Positions 49,601 to 61,347 of a stretch of 64,000 nucleotides of DNA are shown here, piece by piece (positions within the stretch are counted from its first letter, which is position 1; every line of letters starts with the position of its first letter). This stretch comes from Zerene cesonia (lineage: Eukaryota > Arthropoda > Insecta > Lepidoptera > Pieridae). Made by a program: the position numbers and the translations under genes. The notes beneath the pieces are model-generated. The model searched no databases, was not told where the DNA came from, and was given only the letters and a program-made list of their open reading frames with translations. The stretch is from positions 2,356,001 to 2,420,000 of the forward strand of contig NC_052106.1 in the NCBI RefSeq assembly GCF_012273895.1, in the 5' to 3' direction.

Positions 49601-52600
49601 TACCCGTATAGCACGTATTAATACAATTCAATTTACCCAACTATGCACTAACAAAACTAATCAAAGAACATATACTCACGATCTCAGCAAGAGCCGATAT
49701 GACTTTTCCCAATGTAGTGAGCGACTTATTAATATTGGCTCCTTCCTTCAGGCGAGTTCCCTTCGCGCCCGTAGAGTCAGCTCGTTCAGAACCAGCTAGA
49801 TCGACTAGCGAGATTTTTGATACCTGTATTAAAATAAAACAAAATAAAACACTAATAAAGTACAAAAAAAAGTATTTTCTATGAATTAAAAATTTACAAT
49901 GTAATAGACAGCGGGCCATTTTCTACTGCAGTTTAAAGCGTTCTGTCAATACCTATAGCAATAATAATTATCTATTTCTTTTGCAATGCAATTTAATAAA
50001 AAATGTTCCATCTCGAAACGTGAAACGAACAGTTTAGTCATTCGTATATTCGTAGCTATGTTGATAAATATAACATACTTTTTTTTACCAACGTATTTTA
50101 AGCTTAAAACATTCTTTTTTTACAAGTATACATTTAAATATGCTCCGTGTAATATAAAATACTATTACAATATAAAAGTTCTTTGAAAAATATTTACTTT
50201 ACATTTTCTAAACAGTTTTCGGAACGACTAAGAAGAAAATGAAGAAATCAAAACACTAGTGACAATAAGTACCGATAAGAGAACAACTTACCTTTTCTGA
50301 GACTAGATTGGTAGTCTTATCATGCCGCTGCTGTGTGAAGAAGATAGTGAATACAGCGTGCGAGCGAGACGACGTCTCGTTCATGTTTGTTGCTGCCACG
50401 GTTCTGATAAAAAAAAACAGTAAAATGTATAACAGTTTCTATATAGTAATTCGTACTATTGAATGATCAAATCTAAAAAACTATGTTTTAGAACTTTACT
50501 ACCTATAAAATAAAATTAACTTGAATAAAAATCAGGTATCTTTTACGTCTGTTTAATCGTAGATGGAAGTTTTCCTTATATCATTTATCAGTCACATTAG
50601 CCATTTTAATAACTAATACAACAATCAAATATCTTAAAACCCAACAATTACTAACGAAGAAAATTGTCTTAAAAGACTTTTATAATAAAATCAAGCACTC
50701 GCCTTCAATAAAAAGCTTATAAAATGAAAATAAACAGAATCTAAAGTGTGTCAAGGTTACATCAATTGTACAAGTGATCCCAGAGGGTGAGGGATGTTTG
50801 CGTTTCATTTTAATGCTTTCAACAGCTCATTTAGCTCAACTCACTTATTTGCATACTGTGTTATGCGTGTTTGTTTATATCGTATATTCGCGTGTGAAGG
50901 ACCTTTATTATTGCATTCGTTTTTCTTTTGTGGGATAGTAGGGTAGTTGGAGGTTTTCTAAGACTTGAGTTACGTCTATCGTACATTTGCTTATAAACCG
51001 ATTTCAAAATGGCAAATGGTTCTATATTCTATTCGATAAAAAGTAGTAAGTATTTGTTATGTGTGGTCGCGGATAATTTCGTTGTTTGAAATGTTTCTGA
51101 TGAGATATCTTGATTTAACTAATTCTATTTTATCATAATGAGATATTCCAAGGGTCGTCCCAGTATATGAAAATGGGGATCAACATTTTTGCACTAAAAT
51201 ACTTTCATCCAACTTATTCATGACATACATTTCGGTAATATAAATAAAAAAAAAAGTAAATTATTCAAAAAAATATATTTTTCTTTAATTCGTGTTTAAT
51301 TCGTGATAAATGATCACGCCCAATAACTAAAAACACCCAACAAAAATCCAATATAAATATCCTACACTAATTGGCTTACCTGGCTTTATTCCCTTCATCG
51401 ATTAAGTCGTATATATCTTGATAGGACATAACAGCTAGTTTGCTGAGGTCCTCCACGTAAGGTCCGAGTGCTGGGTGCTCGCGTACACGCAAGTTCCCTT
51501 TGTTCTTAGGGTTCAATAGGTCTCTGACCCGTTCGCAATAGATTTCCATGTACGAGACCTCCACCTGAGTGAAATAAATAATAAATTGTGTTTAATGTTA
51601 AAAGAGTTTTAATAACACGAATCTACTCAAATATCTACAGAAGATCGCGATTTGTTAGGGGCTTTCGAATTTGATATTATCAAGATAAGTAATAAATTAA
51701 GTAATGTCTAAGAGGAAAACTCTAATATAAATGTAATAATATAATTCAATATGATACATATTGTGTATTTTGGTTGTATCGTAGCAACGAGCTTTTTGCT
51801 ACGCGCTCGTAGACAACGCTACGAACTACGTAAACATAGCTCCGAGCATAAGACAGACAAATGAAAATTCATTCATCCGCTTTCAAACAATCCATAACAT
51901 TTGAAATTAAAGTATTGACCTCACAACCGAATTTTACATATTTCCTAGAGTTAAAGGATCGGTTTAGAAATTAAATAATATAATGAACAAATTTCGTTTA
52001 AAGATCGATAAAAAAACACACACATCCTATATGTAAAATGTAGATGCATATATTTGACATCTTATACGGTATAGCAAAAAACACTTACCGAGTAAGTAAG
52101 ATCATCCGACGTGGTCTGTCGTATGCGCCGGAACAGATCCTTGCATATCTGCGGTATGATGCCCTCCTGGCCGTCCTCGCCCCGCCCCATCATGGTGTAG
52201 GACTTGCCCGCGCCCGTCTGCCCGTACGCGAAAATGCATATATTGTAGCCTGAAAGGAACACGCAATAAATCACCCGTGTCAGTGTACATACAATCAAGA
52301 CGTTCAAAGATCAATTGAAAAAGTTTTATTTGCAGCTATGCGAGTTGAAAAAGCATTTTAAGAAGGTCTTTAATAAGATATTTAAATATGATACTCGGAC
52401 ATTAAGAGTGAATGAGGATTCGTTATATTTTGTGTCCTTTAACAGAATTATTCCAAAACAATGCATGGTTAAGACTTAAGCAAGAAAAACAAACGTTTCT
52501 TATAAAATTATTATTTAGATTAGATATTCCTGAATCTAATAATAATCGCATATTTACCATCGAAAGCATGCTGTAACATCTCTTCCCCTATGTCTTTGTA

Positions 52601-55114
52601 GACCATAATCTGCGACGAGAACTCGGGATCACTGGGCTGTTGAAAATGTATCAAATATTAATTGAAGTGTCTGGTGTATCAGGAAAATATTTACTTTATT
52701 TAATGGCAGAGATGTAATTATTAAAAGTTTCCTAAGTGCTCCTAATATTCATTGTACTTGACCATTAATACAAAAAAACATTCTTGCAAAGCAATAATTA
52801 AGCCTGTAAGTATATCTATTCATTTCTTTAAAAATGCAAACAAAGAGCTAGAGAAATATAGAGAGAAAATAAAACAAAAACATGTACAAATGACGGTTTT
52901 ATATCTAGGTAGCGATCTCTTTCACATAACCCTATCTATTGAGTAAAGACAGATATTTAAAGGAGGTAAATCTATCGAAAATACAAGTATGCCACGTCTT
53001 AACCACGTCTATGCCACGTTAAACTTTATCTTACGTGAAATATCTTCCCAAATTTATATGGCATTTAAAACTTCAAGTACACTTAAAGAATCTTACGAAC
53101 GTCTGAAACTCGAAAGTGTTCCTGTCACTACAATGCCTCTTAACGTCTCCAGAATAAAGAGACATTAAACGCGTGACACCAAAGACAAAGTCACGTTACT
53201 AAAAGCCTTAAAAGAAAAGTGAACCCTATCTAAAAACAATTATACTTTACTGTATAGCTATTTCATTCGGCTTTATAAAATATGGATAAACGTCAGTGTC
53301 ATATTATAAACGTGCGTAGGAGATAACATTCATTAAAGTTAAAACAGTTTTGAATTTTGAAAATTGAACGACTCGCAGGAGGTTCAGGGCCTTCTGAATT
53401 TTTGATTTTACGATTAGGAGATAAATTACATATTGAATGTAACTATTTTCTTTTCTATATAATAACAATGCAATATAAATTATATTTGTATAACTGTATA
53501 TCCTGTTCTTGATATTAAATAATTTGATGGCCATTTAAATATTCTCATAATTTATATTCCTTTATAGCCGTTGTTGAGAGTACCGCATAAATTAAAATAA
53601 ATACACATAATCTTCCATTTCCATTCCTGATGCTAATCGCACCACGATTAGATACGAGTATAAAGTGGCCCAAAATACATTTCTAGCATGTTTATTGCCG
53701 CTTTATTTCTTTAATCTATGGTTTATTCTAAAGAACATAGTTATATCGAACAGTCACATTGATTATTAATACAGTCATTATAAAATCCATTACCATACGA
53801 ATCCTAGCGAACCCACAGAAGCAATATCTGTTGTAATTACACGTCAATATTCCCGCCATTTTAGGTGACCACAGACAATCACAAAGCGAGCGTTGACCGT
53901 TTAAGGCCGCATCAAAATTAATTATCACAGGATTCAATTGTAGCTGGCGTTGTGCGTTGTGGTGAAGCGATGAGGGTTCGAAATTGTTTCGCAAAATACA
54001 TAATTATAACCGCTAATTATTCTTTTGTTGGTTCAATTATACGAATTTCCCAAATCGTATTTCAAATACCGTTTTTTACATATTACTAGTGTATAGACTA
54101 AACAGTCATAAAACAATATTTTAATAATACAGTAACTATATAAATTCAAGAGTACCGAATACTATGAATTATTTATACTAATTCTTAGTGTAATTCAGAA
54201 ATTATTTTATAAATATCAGCACATTATAGGTGTTGGATGAACACAAACTGTCAATAACGAAGCCTTAAAGTAGCGACCCCACGTATCACAGATAACTAAT
54301 CCCGTAATCCATTTCAAGTCAAATCCAATATGGCTGCCCTCCAAAATGCGCAATGTTATTCGAGAGATTTCGTCTATCTAATAGTTAATTAGAACATAAT
54401 GTAATCTATAATCTATCTCTAACATATCTAAAACCAATTTCAAATCTACAAAGTGATATTTAAAGCTCTGATTAAGAGATTTACATGAGTAAATAATATA
54501 TTATATGTCTTATTGATTGGTTAAATTAATCATAAACTATAAAAGGAATCGTGATCTTATGTAAATGAAGCTCCATACTTAATAATAAATTCGATAAGAA
54601 AACACATTTTAACCCGAAACAATCTTCTATAACGACCAATAATTTAACACGAAACTTGCACGATTCACTTAAAGTATAATGGAAAACCGATATAAGCCTA
54701 TTTTAATTATATTTGCTTACGAACTCCTTTCGCCCGGGACATTTAAGTCTTGGAAGCAATCGGCATTATTGATTCGACCCACCCAGTTCTCAAAACGATA
54801 GAAATCACAAACATTTATATGCTATTCATATGAAAACATTAATGTAGCTGAGCACATACGAATTTCCACAATACGCCCGTTCATATTTCACTCTATTACG
54901 TAAAACATTAATTACCTCGCCATATTGTTTGAACTCTCAGGCCGCGAGGCCGTAATTTTATACGTTAATGTGTGTTAATATTACTTTATTTATAATGCAA
55001 TATAATATATTACGATATATATAGTACTTACATTGTGCGACCAATATGAGAAATCAAAGTTGAAGCTTTTAGCGCTCTCCTTGGTGCCAGGTGGTACTTT
55101 TGGGTTCACGATAA
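27527..55114 (-). CDS. unc-104: Kinesin-3 motor Unc-104 (KIF1A/KIF1B orthologue), 5' coding exon missing
   Basis: Plus-end microtubule motor that carries synaptic vesicle precursors and dense-core vesicles in axons. Exons from 5' to 3': 55032-55114, 52558-52636, 52089-52249, 51380-51564, 50292-50403, 49680-49823, 47490-47653, 46999-47138, 46779-46817, 45290-45415, 44539-44739, 43745-43902, 43220-43364, 42667-42833, 42265-42379, 41829-41962, 41122-41333, 38757-38894, 38456-38586, 38084-38248, 37538-37718, 37174-37264, 36989-37087, 36243-36455, 35808-35946, 35303-35423, 34999-35101, 34593-34767, 34220-34332, 32472-32600, 31867-31984, 31209-31335, 30713-30929, 30224-30360, 29288-29389, 27527-28691. 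Every phase agrees; about 1666 residues. Domains are motor (to ~325), FHA (~470-560), KIF1B-type regions and C-terminal PH (~1510-1615). The N-terminal exon (about 30 residues) is not in readable sequence. An extra in-frame exon, 39496-39666, is possible. Confidence 0.95.
27612..28611. other. Assembly gap (1000 N), probably false
   Basis: 27586-27611 and 28612-28637 match over 26 bases with one substitution, in GC-rich coding sequence. The frame is preserved only if the overlap is collapsed. Confidence 0.85.
29669..29745 (+). mobile_element. Degenerate SINE 3' fragment
   Basis: Resembles the end of the SINE at 19884-20202: TGGATTATAGTCTGGAC, CATAAGAGGCTCTGT and a terminal GATGATG. Heavily mutated; lies downstream of the SINE-like body in a unc-104 intron. 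Confidence 0.5.
30018..30070. repeat. (GT)n-rich microsatellite
   Basis: Interrupted GT/GC dinucleotide tract in the unc-104 intron downstream of exon 34. A similar GTGC-rich tract follows the donor of Vps11 exon 6 (10552-10613). Confidence 0.9.
32044..32370 (+). mobile_element. tRNA-derived SINE, second copy
   Basis: Same family as 19884-20202: A box TGGCTCAGTGG, B box GGTTCGAGACC, AAGGAAAACATCGTG, GACATGTGACATCTGCC and a terminal GATGATGA. It lies in a unc-104 intron, antisense to the gene. Its flanks (ATTCAATGTGG / ATTCAACATGG) look like a decayed target-site duplication, so it is older than the first copy. Confidence 0.85.
33952..34175. repeat. 96-bp tandem duplication plus partial third unit
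   Basis: The string TCGACGTTCGATTTTC starts units at about 33953, 33995 and 34091. The last two are full units ending with ACGCATCCGTCATGCAC and TCAACACAAC. It lies in the unc-104 intron directly downstream of exon 29 (34220-34332). A 61-codon open plus frame across both units is a by-product. Confidence 0.85.
34593..34767 (-). other. unc-104: unc-104 exon 28, GC-rich, next to a (GCAC)n tract
   Basis: Reads IENCGRPAIVTKDLSVVVVG and LTGVYELSLHRALEP. The donor GTGAGT runs straight into a GCGCACGC repeat (34561-34590). Typical kinesin-3 stalk sequence; its GC content is far above that of neighbouring introns. Confidence 0.85.
39415..39475. repeat. (CCGCAGC)n GC-rich tandem repeat
   Basis: Four or more 7-bp units followed by CCGCCCGCAGCTGCCGGCAGC, about 20 bases downstream (minus strand) of the candidate cassette exon. 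Confidence 0.85.
39496..39666 (-). CDS. unc-104: Candidate duplicated cassette exon of unc-104
   Basis: 171-base open exon (57 codons, phase 2 to 2) between constitutive exons 41122-41333 and 38757-38894. It follows a TTTCCGTAG acceptor and begins RHRLELMRQIYNMSEG, almost the same as the start of the next exon, RQRLELMREMYHNEAE. It then diverges into an acidic and alanine-rich stretch (GGEEEERPASPP, LSLANLLPSR). The donor GTTTGT is weak. It can be included or skipped without changing frame. It could be a lineage-specific alternative exon or a non-functional exon duplicate. Confidence 0.55.
40020..41065. other. unc-104 intron, AT-rich, nothing recognised
   Basis: Part of the intron between exons 41122-41333 and 38757-38894 (with the candidate cassette exon inside). 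A very AT-rich stretch with no coding support. Confidence 0.6.
41465..41665 (+). repeat. Dispersed repeat fragment
   Basis: Contains ACTACTGAACGGATTTTGAT, GAAATTTAGTATACAAACAG and GATAGGATACTTTTTATCC, wording typical of lepidopteran non-autonomous elements. Intronic in unc-104. Confidence 0.55.
43220..44739 (-). other. unc-104: unc-104 FHA domain (exons 11-13)
   Basis: Residues about 425-578. Reads VGVYSPKKTPHLVNLNEDP, CLIYYIKDGVTRVG, IQLSGSHIVSEHCIFEN, LVYVNGRE and LKTGSRVILGKNHVFRFTHP. The GSHI..EHC strand-loop and YVNG are FHA hallmarks. In kinesin-3 the FHA with its coiled coil takes part in autoinhibition and dimer control. Confidence 0.92.
43926..44291 (+). mobile_element. Poly(A)-tailed SINE/LINE-like retroelement fragment
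   Basis: Starts around TGGTGAGTCGAGCACGCTTC and ends CATGGGCGGTGATCGCTTAC ... GCCCGCTCTGACATAAAAAA. This 3' end is widespread in Lepidoptera. Intronic in unc-104, antisense to it. Confidence 0.6.
46684..46719. repeat. Perfect inverted repeat, 10-bp arms
   Basis: GGGTTGCCAG and CTGGCAACCC separated by 16 bases, about 60 bases downstream of the unc-104 microexon. May be the end of a small transposon or an RNA hairpin. Confidence 0.7.
46779..46817 (-). CDS. unc-104: unc-104 microexon (39 bp)
   Basis: Phase 1 to 1, acceptor CGTGAAG, donor GTAAGT. It encodes GPDGRVVYEKKET just after the neck region VEEG. A PDG-x-VV-x-EK sequence at this place is known in insect Unc-104. Skipping keeps the frame, so it may be alternatively spliced. 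Confidence 0.75.
47654..49679. other. unc-104 intron within the motor domain, nothing recognised
   Basis: 2.0 kb AT-rich intron; no coding, RNA gene or clear mobile element seen. Confidence 0.6.
50928..50957 (-). repeat. Terminal fragment of a dispersed element, inverted relative to 58478
   Basis: 30 bases that are the exact reverse complement of 58478-58507. Lies in the unc-104 intron between exons 51380-51564 and 50292-50403. Confidence 0.75.
52637..55031. other. unc-104 intron, nothing recognised
   Basis: 2.4 kb between the first two readable coding exons. AT-rich; short open frames have no support. Confidence 0.6.
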
Positions 55115-57324
55115 CTGAAACAAATATTTTCATAAATACACATACCAATACAAACGACACAAATATTGTCCTTATAGTATTCATTTATTTACTTCTAAGG
55201 AATATTTAAAAATTCGAAATCGCTCACTTATTTATATTTTTCGCAATTCTGTTTAGCTTTTGACTAACGGCAAACGCTCAATACGTTTATAATAATAACT
55301 AAAAGAAAAAGGAAATTGATCAATAATCCTTCATCGCAAATTTTCATTTTATATTATCATCAGCAACTGCTATTTCACAAAATTAACAAACTCTGTCGGA
55401 CTGCTAGAAAGTGGAAATACACAACCCGCTGAAAAGTAGACAAATTACAAAAAAAACCTCTCGCTTTGATGTACCAACCAAACTACCAACACATACGCAA
55501 CCTCTACCTAATTGTTACGCTAGATTTCATTGTACTTGTATACTCGAGTCTTGCTGAAGATCCTTTGTGAGGCGTTTGTTTGCTGAACCGTTTCTGTTTC
55601 AGCGTCGAGACGTATCGACCGTCGCTGACGCCGTCTCCTCGTAGGTATTAAATGTAGTATCACTGCTCGTTAGTTTACTATCGTGTTTCATTTGTAAGAT
55701 ATATCATTTGGGGTTTAAGGTGAGACAGAGCTACGGTTTAACAGCCAAATCAAATAAATTGCCTTCTTAAACAACTTCCAGATTTGAGTTTCAGTAACGT
55801 GGTAACAAAAATATCTATATAAAATGTAATGTAAATCATTCAGCAACGCCAACTGTATTTTAGATTGAATACAAGGCCATAAAACTGATTAACGAATTCC
55901 GCTATTGTACCAAAAATGTCACTTTTTATATTACATAATTTTATTTAAAAAAGAAAACATATTATCATAATACATTTCAAATAACACTACATTTCGTAGA
56001 CCTATAGATTTATTTAGATTTGAGTACCTTGCTCGTAACTTGCTATAAATAAATAAACTTCTCATACTATATTTTTCAAATTGCAATTTGCTTAACACCC
56101 TAGCCATTTTATAGGCAACACAACTACCATTTTATCATGGCATAAAAATACTCGCTACCTTCCACATACGAGATTCGTTCAGACTTTTATACCGGATATT
56201 TTACGAGAAGCCCCTTTACGATGCAAGTTGCAACGCGACAGAAGTACCGGTTTTAGACTCGGAGCGCAGTCAAACAGCACTACATCAATTCCTAGGAGTT
56301 ATGTTTTAAAACTCGAGAGCTGCAGGTTTTATGAGAGCCTCCAGGCGAATGTAGCGAAACACGTAGATTAAAAGCCTTTAATGTATTACCTGTGAGTGGT
56401 TTTATGCTCGTAAAAGTTGCTTCTGCATTACTGGCGTATAATTTACCTATTAAGGGAAGCCACGCGAGTAACCGTATATAAGTATTGTATATTCAATTAA
56501 TATCTTACATAAATATGTTTTTTAATTATCATTGCAGCATTGTTGTCAAAAATATTTCTCCCTTGATTATCTACACTTGAATACTATTTTCCGATCAGTT
56601 TTTTATTGAAACATGGAAGGTTTTTTTTTTCATTTTATCTCAAACATCAAATGTGTCAGAAAAGTTGAGTTTGATTGAAATACATACAACTCCGTGTATA
56701 GAGCACAAGGCCACACAAGGCCTTTGAAAGCGTTGTAATAGATACTTCCTATTCACAGAAAACTCCTACGATAGGTTCTAATAGAGAATTTCTTGGTCGT
56801 TGTTATTATTTAGATTACCTCAAAATGCATCACTTAATGCTATTTCGTTGTTCACAAAAAACAAATGTGGAAGATTAATTTAAATGTGAATCTGTACAAC
56901 AAATACGATCAGTTATTTAGTACATAGACTCAACAAACTAACTAATATTTATTCAAGTAATCATAAACATTCTACAACATACAATGCACTCTGAATCCTT
57001 CCTTTAATTAATTATAGGCAAAATCCGCATCATCACAAAACAAAAGACAGTAAGTATAGGTCTAGGAACAATTCGCTTTACGTGCTTTGACCTCTCACTT
57101 GCGAGGTCAGGAGGCCTTTAACCGCTACACTTTTGTCTAGCTGCCTTCTAATTAATTACAGTTGGAATATAGGAATAGGAAAATCTAGCGCGTGACTTGT
57201 TTACTTTTAAGAGCTCCTTAAAATAATTAGAGGTGGAGTAACATACATATTTTCAAGTAAGATTTCTTTGGTCGTATTAAATGGAGCAATTTCAATCTGC
57301 TCCCAATGTGTTGAAAGGCGCTTT

Positions 57325-57510
57325 CGTTAATATTATAAACACGAAAGTTTGGATGAATTAATGGATATTTGTTACTCTTTCACGCAAAACCTCTGCTGTG
57401 ATCTGTGTGACATTTGGTAGCTACAGATCATGGTCTGGATTAACACATAGGCTACATTTTAATCGAGTACCACGTGAGTGAAGTCGCACGTTCCAGATAG
57501 CTCTGCATAA
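57325..57510 (-). repeat. Dispersed lepidopteran repeat, reverse copy
   Basis: Starts AATATTATAAACACGAAAGT and includes GTTACTCTTTCACGCAAAAC, the complement of the tail seen at 6960-7036, then ACACATAGGCTAC. Confidence 0.6.
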
Positions 57511-58273
57511 ATCTAGTCAACATTAACATTCAATTTGTGGCAGATTATTTTTATCGACTTGTTTTTTTTTTTTTTTTTGTACGACCACGTATAACTTTCA
57601 ATAGCCAATTAGCCCAAGTAGTCCATTTTTTTTTTATGATTATGTATATAGTAAGAAATATCGCGTTGAATTAAATTTACAATTTTATAGCATTGAAATG
57701 CTTTATAAATGAGAAAGTTATGCGTATGGTCACATTTAAAAAACAAATCTCAAAATATATCGGGTTGAGTTTGGGAATAAGTGGTGATTTTATTTTTTTA
57801 AATAATATAATTGAAAAACGTTCCTTCTTGAGAAATTTTCTTTCTATCAATTAATAGTAGAAGCAGATAGCTTTGGAGGTTTTGTAATATCATTACATAT
57901 ATTACCTAGATACATTTCACAATATATCTCTGATGTACCTATCAAAAATCCATTATTTATTTCATTTCAGTTAGTTTTCTGATTCGCAGCCGCATTTGAA
58001 GACATCAAAAGCATCAAATCATCTCATAATACTCATTCATGATATTCATATGCATTCGTATATCGTTATGAATAAGAAAATGTTCAATTTCGACTGAAAT
58101 TACACTATACGAGGGTATACAGCTCCATACAATAAATCATATTGCACATAACCTTATTCATACACCCTCTGGTGATCACCGCATCTCCCCGTGATCGCTT
58201 AGAATCCATTTGCTTGAATTATAAGTGCATTTACAGACTTGAGGGTTATGCGGAAGAGGTCTGTTTATCAACA

Positions 58274-58301
58274 GATATGGTATTATATCTAATACCATAT
58301 C
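58274..58301. repeat. Perfect hairpin, 12-bp arms, 4-base loop
   Basis: GATATGGTATTA and TAATACCATATC around TATC. AT-rich palindrome in non-coding sequence; no function seen. Confidence 0.7.
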
Positions 58302-58420
58302 GGGTTTTCATTTTAAATTATTAACGTATTAACGTGCTGATGTTTGTTTTTAATGTTAATTATTAATATTACATAAAAAAAAACAAATAAAAGCGATGTT
58401 TAATTATCGAATATTGTAAA

Positions 58421-58825
58421 AAAAAGCTAATTTCTACATCACCTAAAATAACATTTGATATACGTTTTATAATATATAAAACCTCCAACTACCCTACTAT
58501 CCCACAATAAAATATAATAGTTTAAAAAAACTAAAAAACACGCTTTAACAAAAATCATATTTTGCAAATTGAAAACTGGAATAATTTTATCAAATTAGTG
58601 TATTGTCATCGGTCCTCAATAAATCTACAAAGTTTGAACGAAATCTGGCCGTTTAAAGTGGGTCAAAATCGCGCCCAAAGAAGTCAGTTACAAACAAACA
58701 AACATACAAACAAACAAACAAACATACAAACAAACATACAGGTGAAGCTAATAAAAAGCGTGTAAAAAAGCTAATTTCTACATCACCTAAAATAACATTT
58801 GATATACGTTTTATAATATATAAAA
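58421..58825. mobile_element. Dispersed element between 61-bp direct repeats
   Basis: 58421-58481 and 58765-58825 are identical over 61 bases. Between them lie 283 bases beginning CCTCCAACTACCCTACTATC and including GGGTCAAAATCGCGCC and an ACAAACAAACAT-type tract, which resemble a common lepidopteran non-autonomous element. Confidence 0.7.
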
Positions 58826-59873
58826 TATTCAATATAAAATATTCAATATTCAATATACAATAGATACAGTTATTTCTTTCCTCTCTATTTTCATTCTCCC
58901 CATATAATTGAATTGTTGTTAAGAAGTGAGCATAAATCTTAGTATAAATAAAACAGACGTAGGGTGAATTTTATTGATCAATAAAGGCATTTATGGGGAA
59001 ACAATTGCAACAACAGCGTCAGCTAAATACTTATTTGTTGATTCCTATTATTGATAAGGTTCAAACAATCTTTGTTTTATCTTATCTCTTATTGTATATA
59101 TTTAGTAAGGGAAGCTACATAATATGCAATAATTATAGGTTAAGTGCGGATTTTTTTTCAGGTGATGCATACAAATAAATAATCATTTGAAATGTGATCA
59201 TTTCAAGTGTCCCAACCGCTCAAATTAAAAAATCATTATCAGAGTTAACTTTAAGATTTAATCTACTGGACATAAAGTTGTAAATGCATTCAATCCGATC
59301 ATTTTACAGTTGAAAGTTGCAGCTTCTCACGTATGTCAGAAGATTAGATGTCCCATCGGATTAATCTCCCTTTCACTCCAAGTCAGTAATTTATATACAG
59401 CTATAAAACTTGGTCCACCAGCAATAAAAACTCCGATAAAGTAAGTCTAGGCGATGGTCGCGTGAAACGTGTCTGCGGCAACGGTTTGCGGTTTAAAACT
59501 TTTCTCCCCATTTACGACTTAAAATTTATTAGTATGGCCGTGGATAGAAGTTTTATTTTAAATTATAATGTTGTTCGGTGGAAAACACAAGGAGGATGTA
59601 AACGTAATTTTATATTAATGCTTTTATATTTGAGTAGGATATGCAATTCGCGTGGAGGACCTTTAAGAGACTTTCCAGTCAACAAGGAGGAAGATTATTA
59701 CAACAATTTAGCAAGGCATTTAATCAAACGATAGACGGTAAAAAAATTATGAATAAAATGTAATAACAGTATTCAATTGATGGCACAAACTTATTGAAAG
59801 AAAACAAAGGCGCAGTTGATAAACGCGTCGAGGAAAAAAACCATCTTTTCCCCATATCGTATAGTCATTTTTT

Positions 59874-60162
59874 AGGGTTCCGTAACCAAAGGGTAGAAAG
59901 GGATCTGTCCACCGACTTTTTGACTTTTATGCGCCAGTCTATCACCAGTATGTATCTCGTGAACCGAGCGAGTTAGTTAGTTGAATTTTTCAGGGATGAT
60001 TTCTTTCTGTTGCCAATATAATATCAAATAATAAAAAAATCGCGGTTAAGCAACGACCCGCGAGGTCATAAATTGGATGGACGACCTACGTTTTAGTTGC
60101 AACTTATTTTATTCGTACGGAACCTATAGTGTAGCGACCTGCTCGCACTTGATCGATTTTAT
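59874..60162 (+). mobile_element. Dispersed lepidopteran repeat (GGGTTCCGTAACC family)
   Basis: Begins AGGGTTCCGTAACCAAAGGG, continues with GTATGTATCTCGTGAACCG and TTTCTGTTGCCAATATAA, and ends CGACCTGCTCGCACTTG. This order of modules is a known abundant repeat of moths and butterflies. The open frame 60077-60469 starts inside it. Confidence 0.65.
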
Positions 60163-60904
60163 TTCATTTAAACTCGCTGACGCCATTCCCAGTAACTTGA
60201 GCTTTAGCAGATGCATATTAATGACATATAAAGTGGAAAGTGACGCACGCGATGACGTCACACTTGCGCCTCTGCTTTTAGATTTTATTGTTGACAATGA
60301 ACTTGATTGGTTAACGTTTTCATACTTAATGTCTCCAAGTTCATACGAAGAACTGTACATAAAAGAAAAAAAAGCAATTGAAAATATGCCATTACTTAAA
60401 AACAAATTCTTTGAAATCCTAACCAATAAAATATGTTATATTTTTGTAAGTTTATCTTTCGTTTACTAAATGTCTCTTTATAAGATTGAGATAATTATAT
60501 CTTGTATAACAAATATCTTACTTTAAATTATGAACTTATTAAACCCATGTATAAATAATACATTAACTATATTTATTTTTAAAACTCAACTATCTGCTCA
60601 AATAAAACAAGACAACGAACTCGTACGTCATAATCATACAATTATTTACCATAAATAATACGACATAAGGTTGAAAGTTTAACAATCGTAAATAAGTCAA
60701 CTGTACCTACCGTACGTCTCGTTAACGGAAGCGGAACTCCTTCCGTTCAGTAAATTCGTTTGAAACCACGAAGGCGGTCTTAATTAAGAATTTCTTACTC
60801 TTATGTTTACTTTTTAATGGCAACACGTAAATGAGACACTTATGCGAGTTCTAAAATCGTGCCTGTCCTAGATTTCTTTGGAACAACTTGACTTAATCCT
60901 GCTA

Positions 60905-61130
60905 ATATTATAAACGCGAAAATTTGTGATGATGGATGATGGCTTAACGAATGTATGGATGTGTGGATGTTTATTTCTCTTTCACGCGAAAACAGCTTAT
61001 CGTATCTGTATGAAATTGTATGTATAATTGTTGTTGTATGGTACAGAGATAGATTATAGTCTAGATTAGCACATAGACTACTTTTTACCCGGTTATCACG
61101 CCAGTGACGTCGCGGGTTACAGCTAGTATA
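60905..61130 (-). repeat. Dispersed lepidopteran repeat, reverse copy
   Basis: AATATTATAAACGCGAAAAT, then CTTTCACGCGAAAACAGC, GCACATAGACTACTTTTTAC and a GTCGCGGGTTACAGCTAGTA end. Same family as 57325-57510. Confidence 0.6.
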
Positions 61131-61347
61131 AATGTATTAATTATTTTTTCAACTGGTCTAAAACATGAAGCAATATATAAAGAAGATCGCTAACACAGCA
61201 GCCACTGAAATATCTGATATTTTGTTATAATATTTTCCAATAAGCATTATTGTACACTATTATGTTCACCTTAATATACTTAGTCTGGCCATAAATACTG
61301 TTACACTTAATTATAAAAAAATATTACATTTGAATTTCGAATCTGTC

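Larger units (their letters stand above)
46999..55114 (-). other. unc-104: unc-104 kinesin motor domain (exons 2-9)
   Basis: ATP-driven motor. Visible motifs: FNFDFSYWSHN, P-loop GQTGAGKS (residues 63-70 of the readable part), EVSYMEIYCERVRDLLNPKN, switch I NMNETSSRSH (175-184), switch II DLAGSE (214-219), GANINKSLTTLGKVI and ENLGGNSKTAMI. The family's lysine-rich loop 12 (K-loop) is present in short form as ASKSKKSKKADF. All catalytic motifs are intact. The first strand (VKVAVRVRPF-type) lies on the missing exon. Confidence 0.95.
55115..61347. other. unc-104 first intron or upstream region
   Basis: No GC-rich segment able to encode the missing VRVRPF-type exon was found on the minus strand. 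Region 55550-55650 is a GC-richer patch that could be a 5' UTR exon or promoter, but nothing proves it. The rest is AT-rich with dispersed repeats. Confidence 0.45.

Noticed and set aside
60077..60469. 130-codon plus-strand frame
   Set aside because: Starts inside a known-type dispersed repeat and continues into AT-rich DNA; no recognisable domain.
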